Source: Pseudomonas uvaldensis (lineage in GTDB: Bacteria > Pseudomonadota > Gammaproteobacteria > Pseudomonadales > Pseudomonadaceae). From it: DNA of 64,000 nucleotides. The stretch is from assembly GCF_021271205.1 (NCBI RefSeq), contig NZ_JAIWKS010000004.1, forward strand, positions 186,001 to 250,000, read 5' to 3'. The stretch's first letter is position 1, and each line of letters starts with the position of its first letter. Positions 30,396 to 40,700 of this stretch are shown here, piece by piece. A program made the position numbers and the translations under genes. The notes beneath the pieces were generated by a model that was not told the origin of the DNA, did not search any database, and saw only the letters and a list, made by a program, of their open reading frames with translations.

Positions 30396-31520
30396 ATGTC
30401 CACCGAACAACTGTTGAAAACCCCGCTGCACGCGCTGCACCTCGAACTCGGTGCCCGCATGGTGCCGTTCGCCGGCTACGACATGCCCGTGCAATACCCA
30501 CTGGGTGTGATGAAGGAACACCAGCACACCCGTGACCAGGCCGGGCTGTTCGACGTGTCCCACATGGGCCAGATCCGTCTCACTGGCGCAGGCGCTGCGC
30601 AAGCCCTGGAAACCCTGGTGCCGGTGGACATCATCGATCTGCCGGTGGGCATGCAGCGTTACGCCATGTTTACCAACGAGAATGGCGGCATCCTCGACGA
30701 CCTGATGGTTGCCAACCTGGGTAACGATGAGTTGTTCCTGGTGGTCAACGCGGCGTGCAAGGAGCAGGACCTGGCCCACTTGCGTGCCCACATCGGTGAC
30801 CAGTGCAGCATCGAGCCATTGTTCGAAGCCCGTGCCCTGCTCGCCCTGCAAGGACCTGCGGCCGTCACGGTACTGGCGCGCCTGGCGCCGGCAGTGACGA
30901 AGATGACCTTCATGCAATTCCAGCGCGTCACGTTGCTGGGCGTGGACTGCTTTGTCAGCCGTTCGGGCTACACCGGCGAAGACGGTTTTGAAATCTCCGT
31001 GCCTGCCACCGAATCGGAGAAACTCGCTCGCGCCCTGCTGGCCGAGCCGGAAGTGGCCGCCATCGGCCTCGGCGCTCGTGACTCCCTGCGCCTGGAAGCC
31101 GGCCTGTGCCTCTACGGCCACGACATGAACACCGAGACGACACCGGTCGAAGCCAGCCTGCTCTGGGCTGTTTCCAAGATCCGGCGTGCCGATGGTGCTC
31201 GCGCCGGAGGCTTTCCGGGCGCGCAAACCGTGTTCGCCCAGCAACAGAACGGCGTGAGCCGCAAACGCGTCGGCCTGCTGCCCCAAGAACGCACACCTGT
31301 GCGCGAAGGGGCCGAGATCGTCAACGAAGCGGGCGAAAATATCGGAACGGTATGCAGTGGCGGCTTCGGCCCGACTCTGGGCGGCCCGTTGGCAATGGGG
31401 TACCTGGACAGCGCTCATACCGCACTGGACACGCCGGTCTGGGCCATGGTCCGGGGGAAAAAGGTGCCTATGCTTGTAAGCAAAATGCCATTTGTGCCAC
31501 AGCGCTACTATCGCGGCTGA
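30396..31520 (+). CDS. gcvT: Glycine cleavage system T protein (aminomethyltransferase)
   Basis: This 374-residue enzyme releases ammonia from the aminomethyl group on GcvH and gives methylene-tetrahydrofolate. Landmarks are the N-terminal [11 protein letters not shown], the [12 protein letters not shown] motif and the [10 protein letters not shown] folate-binding region. It is 31 bp after sdaA and closes the operon. Confidence 0.96.
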   Translation: MSTEQLLKTPLHALHLELGARMVPFAGYDMPVQYPLGVMKEHQHTRDQAGLFDVSHMGQIRLTGAGAAQALETLVPVDIIDLPVGMQRYAMFTNENGGILDDLMVANLGNDELFLVVNAACKEQDLAHLRAHIGDQCSIEPLFEARALLALQGPAAVTVLARLAPAVTKMTFMQFQRVTLLGVDCFVSRSGYTGEDGFEISVPATESEKLARALLAEPEVAAIGLGARDSLRLEAGLCLYGHDMNTETTPVEASLLWAVSKIRRADGARAGGFPGAQTVFAQQQNGVSRKRVGLLPQERTPVREGAEIVNEAGENIGTVCSGGFGPTLGGPLAMGYLDSAHTALDTPVWAMVRGKKVPMLVSKMPFVPQRYYRG

Positions 31521-31914
31521 TTGACTGTTTCTATAAGTAACGCGGTTGCGTTGTGCATGCACTAATGTGTAACGCAACCGCCATAAAAAGGTGCATTTAT
31601 TCCTGAATGAACGGGATTTATAACGCCATAAACAATTGAACCAGCCTATCGATTAAGCCCAGGCCAGCGAAACGATTAAATGGCGGCAAGCTCAGGAAAT
31701 ACGGGGCTCTCAGAGGGGGTTGTTTTTTCATTGGTAGTTGGCGTAGAGTTTGGTCACTGTGTTTGCATGGGTCGCTTGGAATCGTGACCTGGGCAGTAGC
31801 TTATGAAGTTCGCTACATCCCGTTCGACGTCTCTTACTTTCCTGCAACCCAGCCCCAGTACTCTTTCATGTGAAAGAGGCTGTCATCAATTTTAGCGTCA
31901 AAGGAAATAAGAAA
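31521..31914. other. 394-bp intergenic region and long cold-shock leader
   Basis: No gene is seen. The stretch has a long-armed hairpin at 31542-31581, a GT-rich patch near 31715-31770, and a small hairpin CTCTTTCA-TG-TGAAAGAG at 31861-31878 before the cold-shock gene. Such long leaders are typical of cold-shock mRNAs, but the promoter cannot be placed with confidence. Confidence 0.5.
31542..31581. repeat. 11-bp hairpin after gcvT
   Basis: GCGGTTGCGTT and AACGCAACCGC enclose an 18-nt loop that itself holds GTGCATGCAC. No T run follows on the plus strand. Confidence 0.6.
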
Positions 31915-32127
31915 ATGGCTGAGCGTCAGAACGGTACCGTCAAGTGGTTCAACGACGAAAAAGGTTTTGGTTTTATCACTCCTGAAAGCGGTCCGGATCT
32001 GTTCGTACATTTCCGCGCCATTAAGGGCAACGGCTTCAAGAGCCTGAAAGAAGGCCAGAAAGTCAGTTTCGTTGCAGTGCAGGGCCAGAAAGGCATGCAG
32101 GCCGACGAAGTAGAAGCTGAAGGCTGA
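31915..32127 (+). CDS. Cold-shock protein (CspA/CapB family)
   Basis: This 70-residue single-domain OB-fold protein binds single-stranded RNA and DNA. RNP1 is KGFGFIT (about residues 17-23) and RNP2 is LFVHF. The ATG at 31915 has AAGGAAATAAG before it; a GTG 45 nt upstream is open but would add residues not found in the family. A clear terminator follows. The long leader suggests post-transcriptional control, but this paralogue may be constitutive. Confidence 0.93.
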   Translation: MAERQNGTVKWFNDEKGFGFITPESGPDLFVHFRAIKGNGFKSLKEGQKVSFVAVQGQKGMQADEVEAEG

Positions 32128-32141
32128 GTCTTCCGCGAACC

Positions 32142-32176
32142 AAAAAGCCCCTGATTGATATCAGGGGCTTTTTTAT
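32142..32176 (+). terminator. Rho-independent terminator of the cold-shock gene
   Basis: A 10-bp stem (AGCCCCTGAT at 32146-32155, ATCAGGGGCT at 32160-32169) is followed by six T residues. Confidence 0.9.
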
Positions 32177-32219
32177 GGGCGTAAATCCGTAGAATGGCTT
32201 CTTTTTTGTCGAGACCATC

Positions 32220-32708
32220 ATGGCGAAACACCTGCTCACCCCTCAGGGCGACTTCCCCCCCGTCGGCCTCGGCCGTCGCCTGGCCGCGATGTTCTACGAC
32301 TTCCTGCTGTGCACTGCACTGCTGATTGTCACCAGCGGCATCTACAAGATGATCCAGATGAGCATCATCGGCGAAGAAAAAATGCGCGCCCTCACCGAAG
32401 CCGGTGCGCTGGATGGCGACCCGTTGCTATCCACCGTGCTGCTGTTCGTGCTGTTTGGCTTCTTTGCGAAATTCTGGACCCATAACGGCCAGACCCTGGG
32501 CATGCAGGTGTGGGGCGTTCGCGTACAGAACGCCGACGGCACCGCCATCAGCCTGTGGCAGGCCTTGTTGAGGTTCGTGGTGTCGATCGCTTCATGGCTG
32601 GTGGTGGGGCTGGGCTTTATCTGGTCGTTGTTCGACAAGCGCAAGCGCAGCTGGCATGACATCTACTCGCAAACGCAGTTGGTGCGGATCCCTAAAGGGA
32701 AGAAATAA
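32220..32708 (+). CDS. RDD family membrane protein
   Basis: This 162-residue protein has an RDD domain: an arginine near the start (LGRRLAAMFYDF), two or three membrane spans (about 22-42, 75-92, 118-140) and the family ending KRKRSWHDIYSQTQLVRIPK. Function is unknown; some RDD proteins have been linked to ion transport. It stands alone between the cold-shock gene and the convergent nadA. Its stop codon lies within the left arm of a 13-bp inverted repeat. Confidence 0.88.
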   Translation: MAKHLLTPQGDFPPVGLGRRLAAMFYDFLLCTALLIVTSGIYKMIQMSIIGEEKMRALTEAGALDGDPLLSTVLLFVLFGFFAKFWTHNGQTLGMQVWGVRVQNADGTAISLWQALLRFVVSIASWLVVGLGFIWSLFDKRKRSWHDIYSQTQLVRIPKGKK

Positions 32709-32755
32709 GCTTCAAGCTAAAGCAGGATCCGCTTGTAGCTTGTAGCTTGAAGCTT
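32707..32755. repeat. 13-bp inverted repeat between convergent genes
   Basis: AAGCTTCAAGCTA (32707-32719) and TAGCTTGAAGCTT (32743-32755) are perfect inverted copies, with AGCTTGT tandem copies between. It overlaps the RDD stop and ends 11 bp before the nadA stop, so it could act as a two-way transcript end. Confidence 0.65.
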
Positions 32756-32765
32756 GAGGCTACCG

Positions 32766-33824
32766 TCAGGCATTCCCCGCCAGCTTCATCCGCGCCGCCT
32801 GGGTGAAGTCCAGCATGCGCTTGAGCGGGCGAATGGCCTGGGGAATCAACGCCGGATCGACGAAGATCTCGTTGGCGCCTTCCTGCAGGCTCTTGAGGGT
32901 ACGTTCCAGGGTATTCATTGCCATCCAGGGACAATGGGCGCAACTGCGGCAGGCCGCGCCATTGCCCGCGGTAGGGGCCTCGATGAAGACCTTGTCCGGG
33001 CACAACTGCTGCATCTTGTAGAAGATGCCGCGATCAGTGGCAACGATCAGCGTCTTGTTCGGCAGGCTCTGGGCAGCGGCGATCAATTGGCTGGTGGACC
33101 CCACGGCATCCGCCAGCTCGATGACCGAGGACGGCGACTCCGGGTGTACCAGGATCGCGGCGTCCGGATACAACGCCTTCATGTCCTCCAACTGTTTGGA
33201 CTTGAACTCTTCATGGACGATGCAGGCACCATCCCAGAGCAGCATATCGGCGCCGGTCTTGCGCTGGATGTAGGTTCCCAGGTGCTTGTCCGGTCCCCAG
33301 AGGATCGTCTCGCCGTTGTCCATCAGGCTCTCGACGATTTCCAGCGCGCAGCTGGACGTCACGACCCAGTCGGCCCGGGCCTTGACCGCCGCCGACGTGT
33401 TGGCATACACCACCACGGTACGCTCCGGGTGCTGGTCGCAGAACGCCGAGAATTCGTCTACCGGGCAACCGAGATCCAGGGAGCAGGTGGCTTCCAGGGT
33501 CGGCATCAGTACGCGTTTTTCCGGGTTGAGAATCTTGGCGGTCTCGCCCATGAACCGGACCCCGGCCACCACCACGGTCTTGGCCGGATGGGCGTTGCCG
33601 AAGCGGGCCATTTCCAGGGAGTCGGAGACGCAGCCCCCGGTTTCCTCGGCCAGGGCCTGGATGATCGGGTCGCAGTAGAAGTGCGCGACCAGCACCGCGT
33701 CCTGAGCCTTGAGCTCGGCGGCGATGGCGGCGCGGTACCAGGCCTCTTGCTCGGCACTCAGCGGCTTGGGCTGCTTGGCGTCGAGGTGAGCCTGGACCAG
33801 AAGGCGTTCGGAAATTTGCGTCAT
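32766..33824 (-). CDS. nadA: Quinolinate synthase A
   Basis: This 352-residue [4Fe-4S] enzyme condenses iminoaspartate with dihydroxyacetone phosphate to quinolinate in NAD synthesis. Three candidate cluster cysteines are seen in [19 protein letters not shown] and the C-terminal [15 protein letters not shown]. Length and sequence are typical of the bacterial type. Its partner nadB is not in the window. The gene is monocistronic and convergent with the RDD gene. Confidence 0.95.
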   Translation of the reverse strand: MTQISERLLVQAHLDAKQPKPLSAEQEAWYRAAIAAELKAQDAVLVAHFYCDPIIQALAEETGGCVSDSLEMARFGNAHPAKTVVVAGVRFMGETAKILNPEKRVLMPTLEATCSLDLGCPVDEFSAFCDQHPERTVVVYANTSAAVKARADWVVTSSCALEIVESLMDNGETILWGPDKHLGTYIQRKTGADMLLWDGACIVHEEFKSKQLEDMKALYPDAAILVHPESPSSVIELADAVGSTSQLIAAAQSLPNKTLIVATDRGIFYKMQQLCPDKVFIEAPTAGNGAACRSCAHCPWMAMNTLERTLKSLQEGANEIFVDPALIPQAIRPLKRMLDFTQAARMKLAGNA

Positions 33825-34156
33825 GTTCGCAAGACCTGCAGGCGCGTTTGCGCGAAAGTCGAGTATACACCCGGCTCCGTACCACTCGGGTACCGCCGGG
33901 AAAGTGGATTCAATCAGGCACGGGACAGCATGAAGCCGGCAAGGCTACAGAATATCCCGTCGATGCAAAAGATCATTCTGATCGGCGTCCGGCCGGTGCG
34001 CTTCGACGCCCTCCAAACCTCTCGCCGTTGGCGGCCAACGCCGCCAGCAACCTGACTGAAATGTAATCACCTGCCGCGCTCGCCTATGTCATCGTACGTT
34101 CAAATCTGCACGGGGAATGCCCCTGTTACGTGATGAATCGACGACGGACTTTATCA
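33825..34156. other. Control region between nadA and copA
   Basis: These 332 bp separate the divergent nadA and copA starts. The only clear element is the CopR-type box at 34052-34067. No gene is recognised. Confidence 0.5.
34052..34067 (+). promoter_or_regulatory. Candidate CopR (cop box) operator
   Basis: CTGACT-GAAAT-GTAAT matches the pattern CTGACA-N5-GTAAT recalled for P. aeruginosa CopR with one mismatch. It lies about 90 bp before copA. No copRS genes are in the window. Confidence 0.6.
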
Positions 34157-35962
34157 ATGCAAACAAAAACCTCCCGGCGAACTTTCGTAAAGGGTCTGAC
34201 CGCTGGCGGCATCCTGGGTGGCCTGGGTCTGTGGCGCGCGCCCGTCTGGGCGGTGACCGGTCCTGGCCAACCCCATGTATTGAGCGGCACCGAATTCGAC
34301 CTGTCCATTGGCGAAAGCCCGGTCAATTTCACCGGTCATCCGCGTATCGCCCAGACCATCAATGGCGGCGTCCCTGGCCCACTGCTGCGCTGGCGCGAAG
34401 GCGATACGGTGACCTTGCGGGTACGCAACCGCTTGAAGGACACCACGTCCATCCACTGGCACGGCATCATCCTGCCGGCCAACATGGACGGCGTTCCAGG
34501 ATTGAGTTTCAAGGGCATCGAACCCGACGGCATGTACGTCTATCAATTCAAGGTCCGCCAGAACGGCACGTACTGGTACCACAGCCACTCCGGTTTCCAA
34601 GAGCAATCCGGGGTCTACGGCCCCCTGGTCATCGATGCCCGGGAACCCGAGCCTTTCCAGTACGAACGGGACTACGTAGTGATGCTCACCGACTGGACCG
34701 ACGAGGATCCCGCCGACGTCATCCGCAAGCTCAAGAAGCGGTCGGACTACTACAACTACAACAAACGCACCGTCGGCGATTTCATCGACGATGTGGCCAG
34801 CAAAGGCTGGGATGCCACCGTGGCCGATCGCAAGATGTGGGCCGAGATGAAGATGAATCCCACCGATCTGGCCGATGTCAGTGGCGCGACCTACACCTAC
34901 CTGATGAACGGCCAGGCACCGGACATGAACTGGACAGGCCTGTTCAAGCCCGGCGAGCGCCTTCGCCTGCGCTTTATCAACGGCTCGTCCATGACGTACT
35001 TCGACCTGCGCATCCCCGGTCTGAAGATGACCGTAGTGGCCGCCGACGGCCAATACGTCCAACCGGTGAGCGTCGATGAACTGCGGATCGCCGTGGCCGA
35101 AACCTATGATGTCATCATCGAGCCCACCGCAGAGGCCTACACCCTTTTCGCCCAGTCGATGGACCGCAGCGGATTCGCCCGTGGCACCCTCGCGGCGAGG
35201 GCCGGTCTGTCGGCACCGGTGCCGGCGCTTGATCCCCGGCCGCTGCTCACCATGGACGACATGGGCATGGGCGGTATGGACCATGGATCCATGTCGGGCA
35301 TGTCGGGCATGGATCACAGCCAGATGCAGGGCATGGACCATAGCCAGATGCAAGGCATGGGCGACATGGCCGGCATGGACGGTTCCATGCAAAGCATGTC
35401 CGGCATGGACCACAGTGCCATGCAAGGCATGTCCGCGCCGTTGTCCCATCCCGATACCGAGCGGGACAACCCGCTGGTGGACATGCAGGCCATGGGGGTC
35501 ACTGCAAAGCTCGACGATCCGGGTATAGGACTGCGCAATAACGGTCGCAAGGTCCTGACGTACTCGGACCTGCGCAGCACCTTCCCCGACCCGGACGGCC
35601 GCGAACCGGGCCGCACGATCGAGCTGCACCTGACCGGGCACATGGAGAAATTCGTCTGGTCGTTCAACGGCGTGAAATTCTCCAACGCCGCGCCGCTGCT
35701 GCTCAAATACGGCGAGCGCCTGCGTATCGTGCTGATCAACGACACCATGATGACCCACCCGATTCACCTGCATGGGATGTGGAGCGATCTGGAGGACGAG
35801 AACGGCCGGTTCATGGTGCGCAAACACACCATCGATATGCCCCCGGGCTCCCGGCGCAGCTACCGCGTCACCGCCGACGCCCTAGGGCGCTGGGCGTATC
35901 ACTGCCATCTGCTCTTTCATATGGAGATGGGGATGTTCCGTGAAGTTCGGGTGCAGGAGTAA
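34157..35962 (+). CDS. copA: Copper resistance multicopper oxidase CopA (Tat-exported)
   Basis: This 601-residue periplasmic protein has a twin-arginine signal (SRRTFVKG) and the four copper-binding motifs of multicopper oxidases: [25 protein letters not shown] and [15 protein letters not shown]. Residues of about 370-445 are a Met/His-rich insert with repeats of the type MDHSQMQG, which should bind extra copper. It probably oxidises Cu(I) and sequesters copper. An upstream GTG/ATG at 34130-34135 is possible, but [10 protein letters not shown] gives a normal Tat signal. It heads copABCD behind a CopR-type box. Confidence 0.94.
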   Translation: MQTKTSRRTFVKGLTAGGILGGLGLWRAPVWAVTGPGQPHVLSGTEFDLSIGESPVNFTGHPRIAQTINGGVPGPLLRWREGDTVTLRVRNRLKDTTSIHWHGIILPANMDGVPGLSFKGIEPDGMYVYQFKVRQNGTYWYHSHSGFQEQSGVYGPLVIDAREPEPFQYERDYVVMLTDWTDEDPADVIRKLKKRSDYYNYNKRTVGDFIDDVASKGWDATVADRKMWAEMKMNPTDLADVSGATYTYLMNGQAPDMNWTGLFKPGERLRLRFINGSSMTYFDLRIPGLKMTVVAADGQYVQPVSVDELRIAVAETYDVIIEPTAEAYTLFAQSMDRSGFARGTLAARAGLSAPVPALDPRPLLTMDDMGMGGMDHGSMSGMSGMDHSQMQGMDHSQMQGMGDMAGMDGSMQSMSGMDHSAMQGMSAPLSHPDTERDNPLVDMQAMGVTAKLDDPGIGLRNNGRKVLTYSDLRSTFPDPDGREPGRTIELHLTGHMEKFVWSFNGVKFSNAAPLLLKYGERLRIVLINDTMMTHPIHLHGMWSDLEDENGRFMVRKHTIDMPPGSRRSYRVTADALGRWAYHCHLLFHMEMGMFREVRVQE

Positions 35963-35972
35963 GGAGCCGACC

Positions 35973-36884
35973 ATGACCACAACGACCAAATATCGCGTTT
36001 TGTCTGGCGCCATCGTTGCCTCCCTCACCCTCGGCACGGCTGTTCCAGCCTGGGCCGCGAGCACTGACATGCAAGGCATGGATCACAGCCAGATGCCTGG
36101 GATGGACCACAGCCAGATGCAAGGCATGGACTCGATGCAAGGCATGGAGCCCATGCAATCGGCACCGACCACCAGCCGTACGCCTATCCCGACACTGACC
36201 GACGCCGACCGTGCCGCCGTTTATGAAGACCATGGCGGCCATGCGGTACATGACAGCGCCATCAACTCTTTTTTTCTCATCGATCAACTGGAATGGCAGG
36301 ACGCCGATAAGGGCAGCGCGCTGAGCTGGGATGCTTCAGGCTGGATCGGTGGAGACATCGATCGCTTGTGGCTGCGCACCGAAGGTGAACGCACCAACGG
36401 CAAGACTGAAGAAGCCGAACTCCAGGCCCTGTGGGGCCACGCCGTCAGTCCCTGGTGGGACGTGGTAGCCGGCGTGCGCCAGGACTTCAAACCGGGCGAT
36501 CCGCAAACCTGGGCAGCCTTTGGTATCCAGGGCATGGCGCTGTATAACTTCGAAGCCGAAGCCACGGCGTTCATTGGCGAAGGCGGCCAGAGCGCGGCGC
36601 GCCTGGAAGGCGATTACGACATTCTGTTGACCAATCGCCTGATCCTTCAACCCACCGCAGAAGCCAACTTCTATGGCAGGAACGACCCTTCCCGTGGGAT
36701 CGGCTCAGGGCTTTCGGATACCAAAATAGGCTTGCGGTTGCGGTATGAAATCCGCCGTGAATTCGCCCCCTATATCGGTGTCACCTGGAATCGCACCTAT
36801 GGCAACACCGCCGACTATGCCCGTGAGGAAGATGAAGACCGCAGTGAGGCACGCCTGGTACTGGGCCTGCGGATGTGGTTCTGA
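35973..36884 (+). CDS. copB: Copper resistance protein CopB (outer membrane)
   Basis: This 303-residue protein has a signal peptide ending near AWA-A (residue 28), then a Met-rich stretch with MDHSQM repeats like those of CopA, and a C-terminal beta-barrel domain that ends in WF, typical of outer-membrane proteins. It should bind copper at the cell envelope. It starts 10 bp after copA with a good AAGGAG site. Confidence 0.93.
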   Translation: MTTTTKYRVLSGAIVASLTLGTAVPAWAASTDMQGMDHSQMPGMDHSQMQGMDSMQGMEPMQSAPTTSRTPIPTLTDADRAAVYEDHGGHAVHDSAINSFFLIDQLEWQDADKGSALSWDASGWIGGDIDRLWLRTEGERTNGKTEEAELQALWGHAVSPWWDVVAGVRQDFKPGDPQTWAAFGIQGMALYNFEAEATAFIGEGGQSAARLEGDYDILLTNRLILQPTAEANFYGRNDPSRGIGSGLSDTKIGLRLRYEIRREFAPYIGVTWNRTYGNTADYAREEDEDRSEARLVLGLRMWF

Positions 36885-36941
36885 ACACGCTTGAAACCGA
36901 TTGACCCAAAAAATCAAAAACCGAGCTGTAGGAGTCCTTGC

Positions 36942-37328
36942 ATGTCGTCCATCAAAAACGCTGTTGTCGCTGTCGCGCTGTCCACCGGTCTGTTGATCAG
37001 CGGGTTGGCCCAGGCGCATCCGAAACTGGTGTCCTCCACCCCCGCCGAAGGCGCGGAAGGTGCCGCGCCGGAAAAGATCGAACTGCATTTTTCCGAAAAC
37101 CTGATGACCCAATTCTCCGGCGCCAAGCTGATGATGACGGCGATGCCCGGCATGGCGGCGCACTCACCGATGCCAATGCCGGCAAAGGTGTCAGGCAGTC
37201 AGGATCCCAAAACCATGGTTATCACCCCGAACGCCCCGCTCGCGGCCGGCACTTATCAGGTCCAGTGGCGCGCGGTATCGTCCGATACTCACCCGATCAC
37301 CGGTAACGTCTCGTTCAAGGTGAAGTGA
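36942..37328 (+). CDS. copC: Copper-binding periplasmic protein CopC
   Basis: This 128-residue periplasmic protein has a signal peptide cut after AQA, so the mature chain begins with the copper ligand His ([12 protein letters not shown]). A Met-rich loop (MMTAMPGM...HSPMPMP) gives the Cu(I) site, and the C-terminal DTHPITG motif adds Cu(II) ligands. It hands copper to CopD. Confidence 0.93.
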   Translation: MSSIKNAVVAVALSTGLLISGLAQAHPKLVSSTPAEGAEGAAPEKIELHFSENLMTQFSGAKLMMTAMPGMAAHSPMPMPAKVSGSQDPKTMVITPNAPLAAGTYQVQWRAVSSDTHPITGNVSFKVK

Positions 37329-37329
37329 C

Positions 37330-38241
37330 TTGAACGAGTCGATCAACGTTGCCCTGCGCCTGGCCCTGTATCTGGATTTGATGTTGTTGTTCGGCATCGC
37401 CGCCTTCGGCCTCTACAGCCTGCGAGGCCAGGAACGGATCTCCGGCGCGGTGTTGGACTTCAAGTCGCTGCTGACAATCACCGCGCTGCTCGGCCTGGCG
37501 TTGTCGGTGGCTTCCATGGTGTGCATGGCCTGGGCCATGAGCGGTGCAGCTGACTGGGAGGAGCTGTGGCCCCATATTGAGATAATGGTGTCGGGTACAG
37601 ACGTGGGTTGGAGCTGGAGCCTGCGGATCGCGACGCTGGCAGTGGCCGCCATTGCCGTAACGCTCAATCATCGTTGGCCCGGCGTCAGCTTGTGGCTGGT
37701 CGCGCTGAGCGGGCTCGCCGCGTTGGCTACCCTGGCCTGGACAGGACACGGTGCCATGGACGAAGGCGAACGCCGTACCTGGCACTTCACCACTGACTTC
37801 TTGCACTTGTGGGCAGCGGGTGCCTGGGTGGGTGCCTTGGCCGCGTTCGCCCTGCTGCTCCACCAGACTACACCGCCACTGTCGCTCATGAGCCGGGCAC
37901 TGACCGGCTTTGAAACCATCGGAGCAGTGATTGTGGTGCTGATCAGCGTGACGGGCGTGGCAAACTATCTGTTTATCGTCGGCCCAAACGTCGACGGGCT
38001 GCTCGACAGCACCTATGGTCAGTTGCTGGTCCTCAAACTTGCCCTGTTTGCGGCCATGCTGGTGTTCGCCGCGCTGAACCGTTTCCATCTGAGCCCGTTA
38101 CTGGAGCAGGCCAGGCAAACCGGCGAGCAAAGCATCGCCATCAAGGCCTTGCGCAGAAGCATGGTGCTCGAGTTGTCGGTAGCAGTGACCATCCTTGCGC
38201 TGGTGGCCTGGCTGGGAACATTGAGCCCCACCATGGAGTAG
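37330..38241 (+). CDS. copD: Copper resistance inner-membrane protein CopD
   Basis: This 303-residue protein has about eight membrane spans and conserved histidines and methionines in the loops ([25 protein letters not shown]). It moves copper across the inner membrane with CopC. The start is taken as TTG at 37330, 1 bp after the copC stop; the next ATG is inside the first span, so the TTG is more likely, but this needs care. It closes the cop operon; no copRS genes follow. Confidence 0.88.
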   Translation: MNESINVALRLALYLDLMLLFGIAAFGLYSLRGQERISGAVLDFKSLLTITALLGLALSVASMVCMAWAMSGAADWEELWPHIEIMVSGTDVGWSWSLRIATLAVAAIAVTLNHRWPGVSLWLVALSGLAALATLAWTGHGAMDEGERRTWHFTTDFLHLWAAGAWVGALAAFALLLHQTTPPLSLMSRALTGFETIGAVIVVLISVTGVANYLFIVGPNVDGLLDSTYGQLLVLKLALFAAMLVFAALNRFHLSPLLEQARQTGEQSIAIKALRRSMVLELSVAVTILALVAWLGTLSPTME

Positions 38242-38266
38242 CAGCCAAAAACCGCACCGCAAACCA

Positions 38267-38357
38267 CTGTGAGAGCGAGCTGCTCGCGATGACGGCGGCA
38301 CATCCAACATCACGGCCCAGGCAGTTCGCTATCGCGGACAGTCCTGCTCCCGCAGCG
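38267..38357. repeat. Degenerate REP doublet
   Basis: CTGTGAGAGCGAGCTGCTCGCGATG and a worn inverted partner ending CTGCTCCCGCAG lie after copD. Both arms have lost bases compared with the intact pairs. Confidence 0.5.
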
Positions 38358-38461
38358 GTTTCCAGCGCATTTAATCTTTCAATAGCCCTGCCAAGTTTTC
38401 AATTTGCCCCACGCCTCGCTTCCCGGCCTAAATGGCATTTTTATTCGGCCAAGGCTCTGTT

Positions 38462-39649
38462 ATGGAAAACGTTCGAACTTCAAGTACCCACGCCGTCTGG
38501 CTGATGGTCAGCGTGGTATTGGTGGCGCTGAACCTGCGGCCCTCCATGGCTGCCGTCGGGCCATTGTTGTCAGCCATTCGTGGCGAGGTGCCGTTGAGCT
38601 TCAGCGCCGCTTCGCTGCTGACCATGCTGCCGGTCATGGCCATGGGCCTGGCGATGTTCCTGGGCATGCGCATCGCCTTGCGCATCGGCGAACACCGTAC
38701 CATCGTGCTGTCGCTGTTGATCATCGGCCTCGCCACAGCGTCGCGCTTGTACCTGGACAGCGCCGTCGAGTTGATCGTCAGCGCGGTAGTGGCCGGGATA
38801 GGGATCGCCCTGATCCAGGCGGTGATGCCGGCTCTGATCAAATCACGCTTCAGTGACAACGTCTCGCTGTTCATGGGGTTGTACGTCACATCGATCATGG
38901 GTGGAGCGGCGCTCGCGGCATCGTTTTCACCCTTCGTCCTGACCCAGACCGGCAGCTGGCGTATCGGCCTGGCCATCTGGGCGATCCTGGCACTGGTCGC
39001 CCTCGGTTGCTGGTACGCCCAGCGTTCGGCGGTCACGCCTCTGCCCGACGCCCCGAACCGGCAGCAAGAGTCATTCTTCGCCAATGGCCGGGCCTGGTTG
39101 CTGGCGATTTTCTTTGGCCTGGGCACTGCGTCCTATACCTGCGTGCTGGCCTGGCTGGCGCCGTACTACGTGGAAAAAGGCTGGAGCGAACAACATGCAG
39201 GCCTGTTGCTGGGCTTCCTCACGGCAATGGAAGTGCTGTCCGGCCTCGTCACCCCGGCGATTGCCAACCGCAGCCAGGATAAACGCCTGGTTCTGGCCGT
39301 CCTGCTGGCCTTGATCATGGCAGGGTTCTGCGGTCTGATCCTCAGCCCGGAACGCTTGAGCCTGTTGTGGCCTTGTTTGCTGGGATTGGGTATCGGCGGC
39401 CTGTTCCCCATGAGCCTGATCGTCTCCCTCGATCACCTGGACAACCCGCGCCGGGCCGGTGGCCTGACGGCGTTCGTGCAAGGCATCGGCTATCTGATCG
39501 CCGGGCTTTCACCGTTGATCGCCGGGATGATCCGGGATCAGCTGGGCAGCTTCGAATGGGCCTGGTGGTCGCTCACCGCGGTGATGGCACTGATGATCCT
39601 GATGGTGTTGCGCTTCAATCCCAAGCAGTACGCACGTCACATCAGCTAG
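38462..39649 (+). CDS. MFS transporter, CynX/NimT type
   Basis: This 395-residue protein has about 12 membrane spans and the N-terminal signature of the cyanate/nitroimidazole group (VALNLRPSMAAVGPLLSAIR). Between spans 6 and 7 lies a charged loop (residues 185-210). The start at MENVRTSSTHAVW is preferred, with a plausible upstream site; an ATG 30 nt earlier is in frame. Substrate unknown. No cyanate genes are nearby. Confidence 0.88.
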   Translation: MENVRTSSTHAVWLMVSVVLVALNLRPSMAAVGPLLSAIRGEVPLSFSAASLLTMLPVMAMGLAMFLGMRIALRIGEHRTIVLSLLIIGLATASRLYLDSAVELIVSAVVAGIGIALIQAVMPALIKSRFSDNVSLFMGLYVTSIMGGAALAASFSPFVLTQTGSWRIGLAIWAILALVALGCWYAQRSAVTPLPDAPNRQQESFFANGRAWLLAIFFGLGTASYTCVLAWLAPYYVEKGWSEQHAGLLLGFLTAMEVLSGLVTPAIANRSQDKRLVLAVLLALIMAGFCGLILSPERLSLLWPCLLGLGIGGLFPMSLIVSLDHLDNPRRAGGLTAFVQGIGYLIAGLSPLIAGMIRDQLGSFEWAWWSLTAVMALMILMVLRFNPKQYARHIS

Positions 39650-39778
39650 TGCCTGTTCGGCTCGTGTGCTTGAAGGGCTGCAATGATTGCGGCCCTGTTT
39701 TATTCAAACCTACCCATGACGGCCGACGGATTTGCCCATCATGACGTTCCGGTACTCAAACGCAGGAATCAGACCTTG

Positions 39779-40690
39779 ATGAAAAACGTCGGTTTTGCAG
39801 CCGCTCACTGGGGCATGCTCATCTGGGCAATGCTGATTGCTTCGTCGTTCTTTGCGGCGGCTCAGGTCAGCCAGGCGATCGATCCAATTCTGCTCACGGG
39901 CTTGCGATTGCTGTTTTCCGCCTTGATGTTTCTTCCGCTACTGCTGCTGAAAAAAAGCTCGCCCATCTCCACCCAAGGCTTGTTGGCGCACGCGGTCCTT
40001 GGCTTGTTGCTGGCGACCTACTTCGGTTCGCTGTTCGAAGCCTTGCGTTACACCTCGGCGGTCAATACCGCGACGCTGTACACACTCGTGCCCTTGATGA
40101 CGCTGTTCTTCGAGGTTTTCCTGCTGCCCAGTCCGAATCTCAAGACCCGCCTGCTGCCCATGCTGATCGCCGCGGCCGGCGCCGTGCTGCTGACGCTCAA
40201 AGGTTCGGCGCCCGGGCAAATGCCTGCGCTCTATCCGGTGCTGGTATTCGGTGCCGGTTGCCTGGCGATGGCGCTGTATTCACCTCTCAGCCAGCGATTC
40301 AAGGCCAAGGCGCTCAAGGGACGGGATCCGGTGGCGATGACCTTCTGGAACATGCTGTTCGGTTCACTGTTCCTGTTGGTGTTCTGCCTGTTCAGTGGAG
40401 GCTGGCGCAGCGCCCTGCAACTGTCGACGCTGGATATCGGTTGGCTGGTGTATCTGGCTCTGTTCGGTACCCTCGCTACGTTCTGGCTATTGCATCGGGC
40501 AATCGGGGTAATCGCACCGTCCACGGTGATTTCCTACGTGTACCTCAATACACTCTTCGTGACGCTGCTCCACTGGTTCTGGTTCAGACAGCCCCCCCTG
40601 CCCCTGGAGATCACCGGCGCTGCGCTGGTGGGCGTGGGGATGCTGGCACTGGTGATCTCAAGCCGTAACGCGAAGACCGTTACGGCCTGA
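39779..40690 (+). CDS. EamA/DMT family transporter
   Basis: This 303-residue protein has two EamA repeats, about ten membrane spans in all, and is of drug/metabolite exporter type. The start MKNVGFAAAHWGM follows an AGGA site; the longer frame upstream is not hydrophobic and lacks family homology. It ends only 10 bp from the stop of the convergent amidase gene, so it borders the six-gene cluster and could export its product, but it is not part of that operon. Confidence 0.88.
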   Translation: MKNVGFAAAHWGMLIWAMLIASSFFAAAQVSQAIDPILLTGLRLLFSALMFLPLLLLKKSSPISTQGLLAHAVLGLLLATYFGSLFEALRYTSAVNTATLYTLVPLMTLFFEVFLLPSPNLKTRLLPMLIAAAGAVLLTLKGSAPGQMPALYPVLVFGAGCLAMALYSPLSQRFKAKALKGRDPVAMTFWNMLFGSLFLLVFCLFSGGWRSALQLSTLDIGWLVYLALFGTLATFWLLHRAIGVIAPSTVISYVYLNTLFVTLLHWFWFRQPPLPLEITGAALVGVGMLALVISSRNAKTVTA

Positions 40691-40700
40691 GAGCCGGTCA

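Noticed and set aside
35265..36150. Short regular DNA repeats in copA and copB that might look like a CRISPR array
   Set aside because: They are in frame, code for Met/His-rich copper-binding units and have no unique spacers.
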